A DNA stretch of 64,000 nt from Flavicella sp963932955 (GCA_963932955.1 CAWVRK010000009.1:1-64000); one strand, 5' to 3'. Shown: positions 25,245-34,906, counted from the first letter of the stretch. Translations and numbers: made by a program. The notes: generated by a model from the sequence alone, not told the origin.

Positions 25245-26756
25245 TTAAGCTTCTGCCAACATTTTTTCTCCGGCATCAATTGCATCTTGGATAGAACCTC
25301 TCAAGTTGAAGGCCGCTTCTGGGTATTGATCCAATTCACCGTTCATAATCATGTTGAATCCTTTGATGGTATCTTTAATATCTACCAAGACTCCAGGAAT
25401 TCCAGTAAACTGTTCCGCTACGTGGAAAGGTTGAGACAAGAAACGCTGTGCTCTACGAGCTCTGTGTACAACTAATTTGTCTTCTTCACTCAATTCTTCC
25501 ATTCCCAAAATGGCAATGATATCTTGCAATTCTTTGTAACGTTGCAACAATTCTTTTACGTTTTGTGCACAGTTGTAGTGCTCTTCACCCAAAATATCCG
25601 CTGTCAAAATACGAGACGTAGAGTCCAATGGATCTACCGCCGGGTAAATTCCAAGCTCTGCAATTTTACGAGACAATACCGTGGTTGCATCCAAGTGGGC
25701 AAAGGTAGTTGCCGGTGCTGGATCTGTCAAATCATCTGCAGGCACGTATACCGCTTGTACAGAAGTAATAGAACCTGTTTTTGTAGAAGTAATACGCTCT
25801 TGCATGGCTCCCATCTCTGTCGCCAATGTTGGTTGGTAACCTACGGCAGAAGGCATCCGTCCAAGAAGTGCAGAAACTTCAGAACCTGCTTGTGTAAATC
25901 GGAATATATTGTCTACAAAGAACAAGACGTCTTTTCCTTGTGTTGGGTCTCCAGCACCATCACGGAAATATTCAGCGATCGTAAGTCCAGACAAAGCAAC
26001 ACGTGCACGAGCCCCAGGAGGTTCGTTCATTTGTCCGAAAACAAAAGTTACTTTAGATGTTTTCATTTTTTCATGGTCGATGCTTTCAAGATCCCATCCA
26101 CCTTCTTCCATTGACTGCTCGAATTTTTCTCCATATTGGATAATTCCAGCTTCAATCATTTCACGCATCAGGTCATTTCCTTCACGTGTTCTTTCACCTA
26201 CTCCTGCGAATACTGAAAGTCCACCATGTCCTTTTGCGATGTTGTTAATCAACTCTTGAATCAGTACGGTTTTACCTACACCGGCTCCCCCGAACAATCC
26301 AATTTTACCTCCTTTTGAGTAAGGCTCGATCAAATCAATCACTTTAATTCCTGTAAACAATACTTCTGTAGATACAGACAAGTCTTCAAATCTAGGCGCA
26401 TCTCTGTGGATAGACATCCCGTTGGCACCGTCTTTTGGCAAAGCTTTCAATCCGTCAATAGGATCTCCGTTTACATTGAACAAACGTCCGTAGATGTTGT
26501 CTCCTACAGGAATCTTAATAGGATTTCCAGTAGCAACGGCATCAACGCCTCTGCTCAATCCATCTGTAGAATCCATCGCGATACAGCGAACCGTATCTTC
26601 TCCAATGTGTTGTTCAACTTCCAAAACCAAAAGAGAACCGTTGTCTCTGGTAATTTCCAAAGAGTCGAAAATTTGTGGAAGACCTTCACCTGTAGCAAAT
26701 GCGACATCAATTACGGGTCCAATAATCTGAGTAACTTTACCTGTTAATTTAGACAT
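25245..26756 (-). CDS. atpD: F1 ATP synthase beta subunit
   Basis: Catalytic subunit of the F1Fo ATP synthase, 503 residues. Walker A is GGAGVGKTV, and the catalytic-site segments GERTREGNDL and LLGRMPSAVGYQPTL are intact. ATG 26756 (MSKLTGKVTQIIGPVIDVAF) is the family start; the frame is open to 26822. atpD-atpC stand apart from the other ATP synthase genes, which are not in this window, as is usual in Bacteroidetes. Confidence 0.98.
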   Translation of the reverse strand: MSKLTGKVTQIIGPVIDVAFATGEGLPQIFDSLEITRDNGSLLVLEVEQHIGEDTVRCIAMDSTDGLSRGVDAVATGNPIKIPVGDNIYGRLFNVNGDPIDGLKALPKDGANGMSIHRDAPRFEDLSVSTEVLFTGIKVIDLIEPYSKGGKIGLFGGAGVGKTVLIQELINNIAKGHGGLSVFAGVGERTREGNDLMREMIEAGIIQYGEKFEQSMEEGGWDLESIDHEKMKTSKVTFVFGQMNEPPGARARVALSGLTIAEYFRDGAGDPTQGKDVLFFVDNIFRFTQAGSEVSALLGRMPSAVGYQPTLATEMGAMQERITSTKTGSITSVQAVYVPADDLTDPAPATTFAHLDATTVLSRKIAELGIYPAVDPLDSTSRILTADILGEEHYNCAQNVKELLQRYKELQDIIAILGMEELSEEDKLVVHRARRAQRFLSQPFHVAEQFTGIPGVLVDIKDTIKGFNMIMNGELDQYPEAAFNLRGSIQDAIDAGEKMLAEA

Positions 26757-26819
26757 TGTTGTGACTGTTATTTTGTTAGAACTATTGTTGTGGAAGTATT
26801 CCCTCCTTTTTTCAAGGGG

Positions 26820-26848
26820 CAAAGATAGGATTTTTGACTTACAAACAA
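26820..26848 (-). promoter_or_regulatory. Promoter of atpD-atpC
   Basis: On the minus strand TTG (26848-26846), an 18-nt spacer and TATCTTTG (26827-26820) give a full Bacteroidetes -33/-7 match, leaving a leader of roughly 60 nt before the atpD ATG. Confidence 0.6.
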
Positions 26849-26873
26849 AAAAGGATTTTGGGTTTTTTACGCA

Positions 26874-26905
26874 TAAAAAAACGCCCTAAAAGATCAGGGC
26901 GTTTT
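26874..26905 (-). terminator. Terminator after the TonB-dependent receptor gene
   Basis: ACGCCCT (26881-26887) pairs with AGGGCGT (26896-26902) around AAAAGATC. The A7 run at 26875-26881 becomes the U tract on the minus strand. It lies just past the receptor stop. Confidence 0.85.
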
Positions 26906-26927
26906 GCAATTAAAAATCCTTTCGGGT

Positions 26928-29753
26928 TTATGGATTGATGGTCAATGAGACATAGGATTGCTGTCCAATCATTCCACTTCCAGGAATTTGTAAGTAATCC
27001 GATCCAAACAAATTGCTGGCACCTACTTTTAAAGTTGTGTATTCGTATATTGGATAATTGGCTTGAACATCGAAAACAGTAGCTGAAGGCACCATCGCAT
27101 CTACAAAGGTAGACTCGTACCAGTACTCCTCGTTCCATCTCGCATTGATTCCAACGTTCAATTTTCCAACGATATTGTTGACGCCTATGTTCAATTTCAC
27201 ACGGTTTTCTGGGGTATTGAACCCAGGCTCGTAATCTGAATTTGCAGGCGCATCGTAGTCCATTTTATTGTACTCGTAAATCAATCCAAGTTTTACCTTT
27301 CCAAATACACGGGTATTGATGCCCAAGTTGGCTCCGTAGGTGTTGACCACTTCGTCCGTATTTCCGTCTACTTGGAATACCTGACTCTCTCCATTTTCCA
27401 ATGGAACAAATACATTTTGTCCCGCTAAGAAATTGGTGTATTTGCTAAAGTAACCGTTCAAATCCACGTTGAAAACAGGATTGTTAAGACGGTACCCAAA
27501 CTCAAAAGATTCAACTTGTTCTGGCACCACATTCTTGAGGTTCGCAGCCTGAGGAGCTCCAGACAACACACTGCTCAATGACAAGGCATTGTCAAAAACA
27601 TATTGCCCAGTAACGGTGTTTCCTTTCACATCCATGACGAAGCGATCAATATTGTCAGATGAAGAACCTAACAAAATAGCAGACCCTACATTCAAACCAA
27701 TAAATTGATCTTGTGAAGATGGGTTTCTAAAGCCCGTTTGGTAGGAGACACGGATGTTTTGGTCTTCAGAAAAGCTGTACAACAAGCCCAATCTCGGTGT
27801 AAAGTTTCCGTCAAAAAATTCACTTTTGTCGTAACGCAAGGAACCGGTAACTTTTACTTTTCCAAGGTTTTTCACTGCTTGTCCATACATCCCGTATTCG
27901 TTGTATTCGATTGGAGACTCGTAATCCGTAAATAATGTTCCGTTGGAATCCAAAGAGAACATTTTATAAGAAGCTCCAACGATGACATCTGCAGATTTGA
28001 TGATGTCTTTTAAATTGTAGTTTCCTTCAAAACTATAAGATTTGGATTGGTCTTGAATAGCTGCACCTCCTTCAGAAATCGCTTTTCCAATAGCGGCTTG
28101 TTTGGCCTCTTCAAATTCAGCTGATCCCGGAACCAACATATTGGCATTTGCAGCTGCTCTAGCGATTGCATGAGCTTGTGCTGTATCGACACCTGGCAAA
28201 TCATCAATTGTCATGTCTACAGATGCAGGAAAACCAAATCCTGCCAACTGGTCGGATTGGTGTCCTAAAATAAGCGTATTGATTCCCTCAACTGCGGGCA
28301 ACAAAGCAGGTGCCGCAGCGTTTATTTGAGTTCCAATAACCCCCAGATAATTCGTCAAATACGTTCCGTACCACCCCTGTTGGATTCCCCCTGGCTGTGC
28401 ATCGGAAATTCGCGTCGCCAAAGCAGAAGCGTCATGTGTATTTCCAGAATCTTCTAAAGTCGCATAGGCTCGAAGGGTCAAGTTGTTGCTGTTCAATTCC
28501 AATTTGTGTTGTTGCAATTCAAAATCCTTTAACACATTGCGGTTGGTCGCCTGAAGAATGGCACTACCGGTTCCTATTTTGGAATTCCAGCTCAACTGAG
28601 TGTTTTCGGATATTTTGTAATGCAGGGCTGCATCCATTTTGACACTTTTAGCTTTGTAATTTGTCAAATCCGATTCGGCGTAACCTGTACTTGCGACATT
28701 CGTGGGCGCAAAATAAGTTGAATTGGCGGAACTAGCAATCCCTACAACCTCATCTGGTTGTCCCGCGGCCATTAATCCTCCTATAAATACATCTGTCAAA
28801 CTACCGGATTGTTCCCCGTATATGTTGATTCCATCGTAATCAATGTCCGAAGACGATTTAGACGCATCGTTGTAATCTGAAGTATCAACTGCGCTCCAGT
28901 CGGTTCCTTCAGCGACAGAAAAAGATACTTTTGCCGCAAACTTGTCAGAAAACTTATGGGCAATTCGAAATCCTAAATCTTGGTATGGATTGGATCCCCC
29001 TGCATCTTGAGTGGTGACACCTGACTTTACATAAGCACTAATTCCAGGATGCTCAAATGGGTTTTTACTGTTCATAAACAAGATTCCTTTGATGGCATTG
29101 GCACCGTACAAAGCGGAAGAGGCTCCAGGCATCAATTCCACACTTTTGACATCCAATTCATTGAGTCCCAACAAATTTCCCATTGGAAAATTCAATCCGG
29201 GTGCTGAGTTGTCCATCATGTCTACCAGTTGCACAAAACCCTCGTTGTAAATCGTCGAGAATCCACGTGTACTGATTTGCTGCATAAAGATACCACCTTT
29301 GTTTATTTGGACTCCTTTGAGTCCTTCTATTCCACCATAAAAGCTAGCGGAAGTACTGTTTTTTATCTCTGCAAGACCTAATTTTTCAACGGTCACAGGC
29401 GATTCAAAAATCCGCTCTGGCGTACGAGAAGCAGAAACCACCACCTCGTCTAACTGAGTTCCTTCTCGCAAAGAAATCTCGATGTTTTGACTGTTTGCAG
29501 TTACATTAACGGTTGCAGATTGAAATCCAACGCTGCTCGCTTGAATGCTAAATGCACCCGCTTGATCCACTTGAAGGGAAAATTTTCCGTCGTAATCTGA
29601 GGAGGTTCCCGCTGCAGCGCCAATCACAGAAATGTTGGCTCCAGGAATGGGACTTCCTGAATTTGAGTCTACTACAGTTCCAGAAACTGTTGTTTGGGCA
29701 AATGTTGCAAGTCCTGTCAATAGGAATGCTAAAATACTTAAATGTTTTTTCAT
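26928..29753 (-). CDS. TonB-dependent receptor with carboxypeptidase-regulatory-like domain
   Basis: Outer-membrane transporter, 941 residues. A signal peptide (MKKHLSILAFLLTGLATFAQ) is followed by a carboxypeptidase-regulatory-like beta domain at about 21-97 (VSGTVVDSNSGSPIPGANISV), the plug at about 100-230, and the barrel. No SusD-like partner is adjacent, so a SusCD glycan system is unlikely. An unusual Ala-rich, barrel-loop-like stretch lies at residues 455-570 (see findings). The gene is 116 bp downstream of the secreted metalloprotease on the same strand, so the receptor could import products of that protease; that is inference. Substrate unknown. Confidence 0.93.
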   Translation of the reverse strand: MKKHLSILAFLLTGLATFAQTTVSGTVVDSNSGSPIPGANISVIGAAAGTSSDYDGKFSLQVDQAGAFSIQASSVGFQSATVNVTANSQNIEISLREGTQLDEVVVSASRTPERIFESPVTVEKLGLAEIKNSTSASFYGGIEGLKGVQINKGGIFMQQISTRGFSTIYNEGFVQLVDMMDNSAPGLNFPMGNLLGLNELDVKSVELMPGASSALYGANAIKGILFMNSKNPFEHPGISAYVKSGVTTQDAGGSNPYQDLGFRIAHKFSDKFAAKVSFSVAEGTDWSAVDTSDYNDASKSSSDIDYDGINIYGEQSGSLTDVFIGGLMAAGQPDEVVGIASSANSTYFAPTNVASTGYAESDLTNYKAKSVKMDAALHYKISENTQLSWNSKIGTGSAILQATNRNVLKDFELQQHKLELNSNNLTLRAYATLEDSGNTHDASALATRISDAQPGGIQQGWYGTYLTNYLGVIGTQINAAAPALLPAVEGINTLILGHQSDQLAGFGFPASVDMTIDDLPGVDTAQAHAIARAAANANMLVPGSAEFEEAKQAAIGKAISEGGAAIQDQSKSYSFEGNYNLKDIIKSADVIVGASYKMFSLDSNGTLFTDYESPIEYNEYGMYGQAVKNLGKVKVTGSLRYDKSEFFDGNFTPRLGLLYSFSEDQNIRVSYQTGFRNPSSQDQFIGLNVGSAILLGSSSDNIDRFVMDVKGNTVTGQYVFDNALSLSSVLSGAPQAANLKNVVPEQVESFEFGYRLNNPVFNVDLNGYFSKYTNFLAGQNVFVPLENGESQVFQVDGNTDEVVNTYGANLGINTRVFGKVKLGLIYEYNKMDYDAPANSDYEPGFNTPENRVKLNIGVNNIVGKLNVGINARWNEEYWYESTFVDAMVPSATVFDVQANYPIYEYTTLKVGASNLFGSDYLQIPGSGMIGQQSYVSLTINP

Positions 29754-29869
29754 GGGAGGATTTGGTTTGGTTTGTGGGGTTCAAAGTACAATATTTTTTT
29801 GAATTCAAAATATATCGGCGTCACAAAGTGTGTTTTCTTTAAAAAAACACAAGGTAAATTAAGGATTGC

Positions 29870-32800
29870 TCAATACTTGATGAACAACCATCCCTTTTGA
29901 GCAGGGAAACGGTTATTGACCGAAAAGACTTTGTAAACATAACTCCCTGGGGCTAGGGTGTTTCCGTTGGACAGCAAGCCCTCCCAATCGTTTTGATACG
30001 GCTCGGATTTGTAGACCAACTTTCCATTGCGGTCGTACACCTCCACACGGGCTATGGGTGAACTGAGCGTTTCCGGACTCCCATCTTGGATGTTTTGAAC
30101 TATCCAAGTGTCGTTGACCCCGTCTCCATTGGGCGTAAATCCGGGTGCAACCTTAATTTCCGTAAATGCCACTCCGGCAATTGACAAGCGCCAGTTGCGC
30201 AAGACCCCTTCGTCATCTTCAGATTTGTCAACCACTGCAAGCACCCAATCTCCTTCACTGAACTTACCATTGAAAACAGAAAGCAACTCTTCAGGACGAA
30301 AGCGTCCGGTATAGGGGGCTTCCTTGTTTGTCAAATCAAATACTGCGGCATCGTCAAAGATGGTCTCTGTAAAATTGCTTCCCGTATCTTGATTGTCCGC
30401 TGCGACCAACAACATCTCTGTACCGTCTGGATGGGTCAATGTAATTTGCAAATCTCCAACATAGGAATGTTCGATGTTAAGTATGACATCCACGTCTGTA
30501 ATGCGAATTTTTTGAGGGATGCTCAGCACAGATCGCAAGCCTTCAGGGGCTGCATCAGGAATGGACTCCTCTTCTAAGTTTGCGCCAAACTCAAAACTAC
30601 CAATATTCCCCATCACAAAAACAAAAATTTCCGAATACACCCCTGTTTGACATGGGCTGTTGGCAGATACCCGCCAATAATAACGCGTGTTTTCTTCGAG
30701 CTGTTGCACAACATGGCTGGTTTTGGACGTTTGGACTGTTTCCAAAACGTTCGCAAAAGTTGGGTCGGAAGCAATTTCCAACTCGTAATAAGAAACATTG
30801 CTAGACCCTTCCCACTCAAAAAGCAAAGGACTTATTGCGTTATATGTATTGTTTGAAGGCTTTACTAATTTGGGTCCTTTTAAATCGTTTTTGTAAACCT
30901 CCAAAGTAAGTGTGACCGTTTTGATCTCTGTTGTAGAAGTACCTATCAAGTCGAACTCATAGGACCCAACTGTCAAGGCGTTGGTTCCCGAAATACTCAG
31001 TTCAACTGCGGTGTCGTCTGTACGGGCACTCACAACAGAAAAGACAGCATCTACGCCATTTGGAAGTCCTTCTACTGAAAATTGGGTGGTTTCGGAAAAC
31101 CCGAAAAAAGCCTTGTAGACAAAAGGGTAGACTGCTGTATCGGGTTGGCAAACCTCTTGAAGAGTTGTGTTGAATTCCATCTGAAAATTGGAAGTTTCGA
31201 TGGTGATGTCGGCTGTAGAGACGCTGTAAAAGACATTTCCAACCGCAGCTACTTTGATCCGTCCCTGCGTGGTTTTGTGATTGGGAATGACGACAGCATG
31301 TGTGCCATCGTTGTCAACTTCCGAAGCCAAAACAATCGGAAAACTCATGCCTCCATCCAAGGACAAAAGCAAGCTTACTTTTTGCGTATTGACGGGCAAC
31401 TTATCCGTATTGGCAACGTCCCAGGTGACCTGTTTGGAAGCTCCGGTAAAAAAGGTTGTCGCACTCGCTTGAGAAGTGACTTTAAAAGGACCAGATTCGG
31501 CGTCCACGGAAAGTGTCAGCTCGTCTGAAGCCACTTGCCCTCCGAAAAGCCCATTGTCACGGACTGTAAATTTAAAATCCATTGTCCTTGCTACGGAAGG
31601 CAGTTGTTCCCATATGGAGCCCAAACTCCCACTTGCCACCGTTTCAGAAGCTGGAAAATACCTTTGAGGCACTTCCTTCGGAGGCAAAGAACGAAAGAGT
31701 GGCCCACCCGTATTTGTAGCAAATGGGGGCATAACCGCTGCCTCAATATCGGTTTGTTCCCAAGAATAGGTCCCGTTTTCACCAAGCCCGGAAGCAGTTC
31801 CTTCCAGAACAAAAGGGGTGGATTTGGGAATGCTGTAGTCTGCACCTGCAGCCGCAGTTAGAGCGAGATTTCCGAGGTCTGTTTGGACAGCACAATTGCT
31901 CGTCCCTGACGTAATTTGGTTGTGCATCTGTGCGATGCTCACTCCGTGGAAATAGGAGTCGCTGTTGGTCTGTATGTTTGGCGAACAAATTCCTGCATAA
32001 GACATGATGGTAGAACCACTTCCCGGCTCGACAGCAGAATTGTCTTCTCGATTGCCGTCACAACTGTTATTGAACGTGTGGGTTGCGCCAAATTGATGGC
32101 CCATTTCATGAGCGACAAAATCCACGTCAAAGCCGTCGCCTTTGGGCACTTCAGAACCCGACACGCCTTGTGCTTTTCTGGAAGTACAAACCGAAAGCAA
32201 TTCTGCAACTCCTGAGTCTCCAAAACTAAAAACATGGCCGATATCGTAGTTGGAATTTCCAATAACACTGTCACATATTTCTTGAGACTCTCCGAGCATC
32301 TTGGTGTCATTGCTATTGGTCAAATCATCGGTATCCGCATCCAAAAAAATCAACGATGTTGCGTTGTCCACCAACTGCATGGTCACTGCCACATCGCGTT
32401 CAAACAAAGCGTTTACTCGGGTCATTGTGGCGTGCATGGCTGCCAAAACAACTTCTTTTTTGGCAGCTACTGTGGCATTGTTGGGGATGTTTTGATCTTG
32501 GAGGTGAAATTGGGCATACTCCCCAGTACAGACCAAAGCCAAACGAAAGGTTCTCAGCTTGCCATCCATGGAAAAGGAGGTGTTTGTCAACGCTTTCGCT
32601 TTTTTTTGGAGGGAGGAACTCTCCAGGTTCCGAACCTTGCACTCCCTTGTATATTCGTTGTTTAGAAGGTCTTCTTTGGAATAGATGGCATAGGCCTGTG
32701 CGTCTTTTGTGTATGGATCCAAGTAATACGATTTTCCAGTTTTCAAATACACCAAGCCGTGGATGCCCAATGGACTGACACTGAAATAGATACGCGCATG

Positions 32801-33184
32801 ACTGCCATCTGTAGCTTGTCCAATATAAGATTTGATGTCTGGGTGTTTTTGCTGCAGTGCAGGGCTTAAGACTGCTGTTTGATAGATGCGGTAGGGCACC
32901 AACACACCCTTTTGGTTTGGAAAAGACAAAACGGGGGCATTTTTGACCTGAAGTCGTCTTTCTCTTCGAGGCTGGCAGTTGGTCAACTTGGATTTCAAAG
33001 CAGGCAAATCCAATCGAAATACTTTTTCTTGTGTGGGAATGACCTTTCTGTAATTTTTTTGATACAACAACAGGTCTTCTTTGGGGGTCGCCTCCCAAAG
33101 GGGTTGGATTTGTCCAAAAGTGCTCACCACTCCAAGTAAAAAGCAACCGAGAAAGTTGCAAATGCGATTTTGTGTTCTTTTCAT
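29870..33184 (-). CDS. Secreted reprolysin-like (M12B) metalloprotease with T9SS type B sorting domain
   Basis: Exported multi-domain protease of 1104 residues. A signal peptide covers about 1-24. The metzincin zinc site HEMGHQFGATH is at 359-369 with E360 catalytic, and the Met-turn is SYAGIC-adjacent STIMSYAG (M394). After the catalytic domain come Ig-like or Reg_prop-like beta domains, a fibronectin III-like domain at about 775-855 (YYWRVSANSPC), a P/proprotein-convertase domain at about 870-1000 (VILNIEHSYVGDLQITLTHPDG) and a type B sorting domain at about 1015-1104 (GFTPNGDGVNDTW to GWLFIKY). The last sends it through T9SS to the cell surface. A -7 element is 36 nt upstream. Confidence 0.93.
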   Translation of the reverse strand: MKRTQNRICNFLGCFLLGVVSTFGQIQPLWEATPKEDLLLYQKNYRKVIPTQEKVFRLDLPALKSKLTNCQPRRERRLQVKNAPVLSFPNQKGVLVPYRIYQTAVLSPALQQKHPDIKSYIGQATDGSHARIYFSVSPLGIHGLVYLKTGKSYYLDPYTKDAQAYAIYSKEDLLNNEYTRECKVRNLESSSLQKKAKALTNTSFSMDGKLRTFRLALVCTGEYAQFHLQDQNIPNNATVAAKKEVVLAAMHATMTRVNALFERDVAVTMQLVDNATSLIFLDADTDDLTNSNDTKMLGESQEICDSVIGNSNYDIGHVFSFGDSGVAELLSVCTSRKAQGVSGSEVPKGDGFDVDFVAHEMGHQFGATHTFNNSCDGNREDNSAVEPGSGSTIMSYAGICSPNIQTNSDSYFHGVSIAQMHNQITSGTSNCAVQTDLGNLALTAAAGADYSIPKSTPFVLEGTASGLGENGTYSWEQTDIEAAVMPPFATNTGGPLFRSLPPKEVPQRYFPASETVASGSLGSIWEQLPSVARTMDFKFTVRDNGLFGGQVASDELTLSVDAESGPFKVTSQASATTFFTGASKQVTWDVANTDKLPVNTQKVSLLLSLDGGMSFPIVLASEVDNDGTHAVVIPNHKTTQGRIKVAAVGNVFYSVSTADITIETSNFQMEFNTTLQEVCQPDTAVYPFVYKAFFGFSETTQFSVEGLPNGVDAVFSVVSARTDDTAVELSISGTNALTVGSYEFDLIGTSTTEIKTVTLTLEVYKNDLKGPKLVKPSNNTYNAISPLLFEWEGSSNVSYYELEIASDPTFANVLETVQTSKTSHVVQQLEENTRYYWRVSANSPCQTGVYSEIFVFVMGNIGSFEFGANLEEESIPDAAPEGLRSVLSIPQKIRITDVDVILNIEHSYVGDLQITLTHPDGTEMLLVAADNQDTGSNFTETIFDDAAVFDLTNKEAPYTGRFRPEELLSVFNGKFSEGDWVLAVVDKSEDDEGVLRNWRLSIAGVAFTEIKVAPGFTPNGDGVNDTWIVQNIQDGSPETLSSPIARVEVYDRNGKLVYKSEPYQNDWEGLLSNGNTLAPGSYVYKVFSVNNRFPAQKGWLFIKY

Positions 33185-33219
33185 TTCAATAAATTGTGGA
33201 GTGAGAATCCGTAGTCTAA

Positions 33220-33227
33220 CAAACTTA
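33220..33227 (-). promoter_or_regulatory. -7 promoter element of the metalloprotease gene
   Basis: The minus strand reads TAAGTTTG (TAnnTTTG), with its last base 36 nt before the ATG at 33184. No -33 TTG at the right distance is seen. Confidence 0.5.
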
Positions 33228-33310
33228 TCTAAAAAAAAGCACCCTTCCTAAAATATTCGAAAAATCATAGAATATTTTACTTTGCAAAGCAATAATAAAA
33301 AAATAGCATG

Positions 33311-33318
33311 TAAATTTG
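33311..33318 (+). promoter_or_regulatory. -7 promoter element of ribF
   Basis: TAAATTTG matches TAnnTTTG; its last base is 32 nt before the TTG start at 33350. The nearest TTTG upstream (33281-33284) is 26 nt away, long for a -33 element. Confidence 0.5.
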
Positions 33319-33349
33319 CAGAAACGATTCTGTCGCTAATTCTTCTGAT

Positions 33350-34276
33350 TTGAAAGTAATTGAAAATTACAAAAAATTCAACACTGCCGAGAAATCCATT
33401 GTGACAATTGGCACCTTTGACGGGGTTCACGTTGGGCATCAAAAAATCATCGAGCAACTTGTTGCCACCGCCAAAAAAGAGAACAGTCGCTCGGTATTGC
33501 TGACTTTTTTTCCACATCCAAGAATGGTCTTGCAAAAAGACAATTCCATCAAGCTGATCAACAGCATCGAAGAACGCATTGCTTTTTTAGAAAAAACAGG
33601 TCTGGACTGTCTGATCATTCATCCTTTTGACAAAGCTTTTTCAAGACTCACGGCCTTGGAATTTGTCAGAAATGTCTTGGTCAATCACCTCAACACGTCC
33701 AAGCTGATTGTTGGCTACGACCATCGTTTTGGAAAAAACAGGGAAGGAAATTTTGAGCAACTGGAAGAATACGGACATGTATACGACTTTGAAGTCATTG
33801 AAATTCCCTCACAAGACATCAACGAGATTGCCGTCAGTTCAACAAAAATACGAACCGCCTTGCAAGAAGGTGATGTCAAAAAGGCCAACCGGTATTTGGG
33901 CCGTGCTTTTTCAATCTCCGGAGAAGTGGTGTCAGGAGAACGACTCGGCAATACCATCGGATTTCCTACCGCAAATATCAAAATTCCGGAATCCTACAAA
34001 CTCACACCGAAAAAAGGAGCCTACCTCGTGAAAGCCCAAATGGAAAACACCGATCATTACGGAATGTTGAACATTGGAGTGCGTCCAACAGTCAATGGTG
34101 TGGATGAAACCATCGAAGTGCATTTTTTCGACTGGGACAAAGATTTGTATGGAAAGAACTTGGAGATTCAATTTTTGGACTTTTTAAGAGAGGAACAACG
34201 ATTTGAGTCTGTACAAGCCTTGAAAGCACAATTGTCCCAAGACAAAATCAAATCCTATTCTCTGATTCAGGACTAA
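33350..34276 (+). CDS. ribF: Bifunctional riboflavin kinase/FAD synthetase
   Basis: Makes FMN and FAD from riboflavin, 308 residues. The N-terminal adenylyltransferase domain has GTFDGVHVGH at about 21-30, and the C-terminal kinase domain has RLGNTIGFPTANI near 200-212 and the flavokinase segment VNGVDETIEVHF. The start is TTG (33350); no ATG is available near the conserved N terminus, and a -7 element sits upstream. A small lipoprotein gene follows after 16 bp. Confidence 0.95.
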   Translation: MKVIENYKKFNTAEKSIVTIGTFDGVHVGHQKIIEQLVATAKKENSRSVLLTFFPHPRMVLQKDNSIKLINSIEERIAFLEKTGLDCLIIHPFDKAFSRLTALEFVRNVLVNHLNTSKLIVGYDHRFGKNREGNFEQLEEYGHVYDFEVIEIPSQDINEIAVSSTKIRTALQEGDVKKANRYLGRAFSISGEVVSGERLGNTIGFPTANIKIPESYKLTPKKGAYLVKAQMENTDHYGMLNIGVRPTVNGVDETIEVHFFDWDKDLYGKNLEIQFLDFLREEQRFESVQALKAQLSQDKIKSYSLIQD

Positions 34277-34292
34277 TTGCTTACCTTGTGGT

Positions 34293-34808
34293 ATGAAAAT
34301 ATTTGCTCTTTTGCTGTGCTTCGGGTTGTGCGCCTGCAAATCAACTCTCCAAACAACAACGAACAAAACACCTTGTCCTTCGGAAGGAACCTGTACCTCC
34401 AAAATTGTTTCCAACAGCCGCCTCTTTTTGAACGAAGACACGACGGGCGCTCGCTACCCAACTCTTGTCAAAGGCAACAAACTTGTTTTTCAACACCGTT
34501 ACACAAAAGAGCGTCGCAAAAATGTGGCTGACGATTTTTATTCAGAAACCGTTTATTTGGAATTCAATCCCAAAGAAAAAAAATTGTTCTTGCAAGACCA
34601 AGCCCTTGAAAAAGTGGGTCTTTTGTTTGGGCGGTTTTGTTATTGCAAGGGATCGGCAGGTTGGTTCCCCGTCAAAAAGGGGACTTTGCAACTTTCTCAA
34701 CTCTCCAAAGGAACCTATCGAATTCAGTTGGGTTTTTCGGTAGCAGGCATGCCGCAAAAGGTGCAGCAGATAGATGCAATTATCTCTGCAAACGAATCCA
34801 AAAAATAA
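34293..34808 (+). CDS. Small lipoprotein of unknown function
   Basis: 171 residues with a lipoprotein signal ending in LCAC, with the modified cysteine probably C15. The mature part has a cysteine near the N terminus (NKTPCPSEGTCTSK) and a short FGRFCYCKGSAGWFPV segment, so four further cysteines could form two disulfides in the periplasm. No catalytic motif is recognised. It follows ribF by 16 bp and may be co-transcribed. Envelope location is well supported; function is unknown. Confidence 0.75.
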   Translation: MKIFALLLCFGLCACKSTLQTTTNKTPCPSEGTCTSKIVSNSRLFLNEDTTGARYPTLVKGNKLVFQHRYTKERRKNVADDFYSETVYLEFNPKEKKLFLQDQALEKVGLLFGRFCYCKGSAGWFPVKKGTLQLSQLSKGTYRIQLGFSVAGMPQKVQQIDAIISANESKK

Positions 34809-34878
34809 AGTGCTTGCTTTTTGACCAAAGCAAAACAAACATTTCCCTATTTATCCGCTTTTAAAACATCTATTTTTA

Positions 34879-34886
34879 TAAATTTG
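34879..34886 (+). promoter_or_regulatory. -7 promoter element of serS
   Basis: TAAATTTG matches TAnnTTTG, with its last base 21 nt before the serS ATG. No -33 TTG is visible. Confidence 0.55.
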
Positions 34887-34906
34887 CCTTTTTAAAAACA
34901 AGCAAC

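Noticed and set aside
25524..26114. 196-residue plus-strand open frame opposite atpD
   Set aside because: Antisense to a highly conserved gene, Cys/Arg-rich composition typical of shadow frames.
29829..29851. TGTGTTTT/AAAACACA hairpin between the metalloprotease and receptor genes
   Set aside because: AT-rich, 8 bp, and without a U tract on the minus strand, so not called as a terminator.
32400..33161. 253-residue minus-strand open frame inside the metalloprotease gene
   Set aside because: It is a shadow in another frame of the same strand; its translation is rich in Ser, Arg, Pro and His without any domain, while the long frame has a signal peptide and known domains.
34800..34906. T-box or other riboswitch before serS, ileS, glyS or aspS
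   Set aside because: Leaders are short and lack any T-box, anticodon loop or terminator arrangement; T-boxes are not expected in Bacteroidetes.
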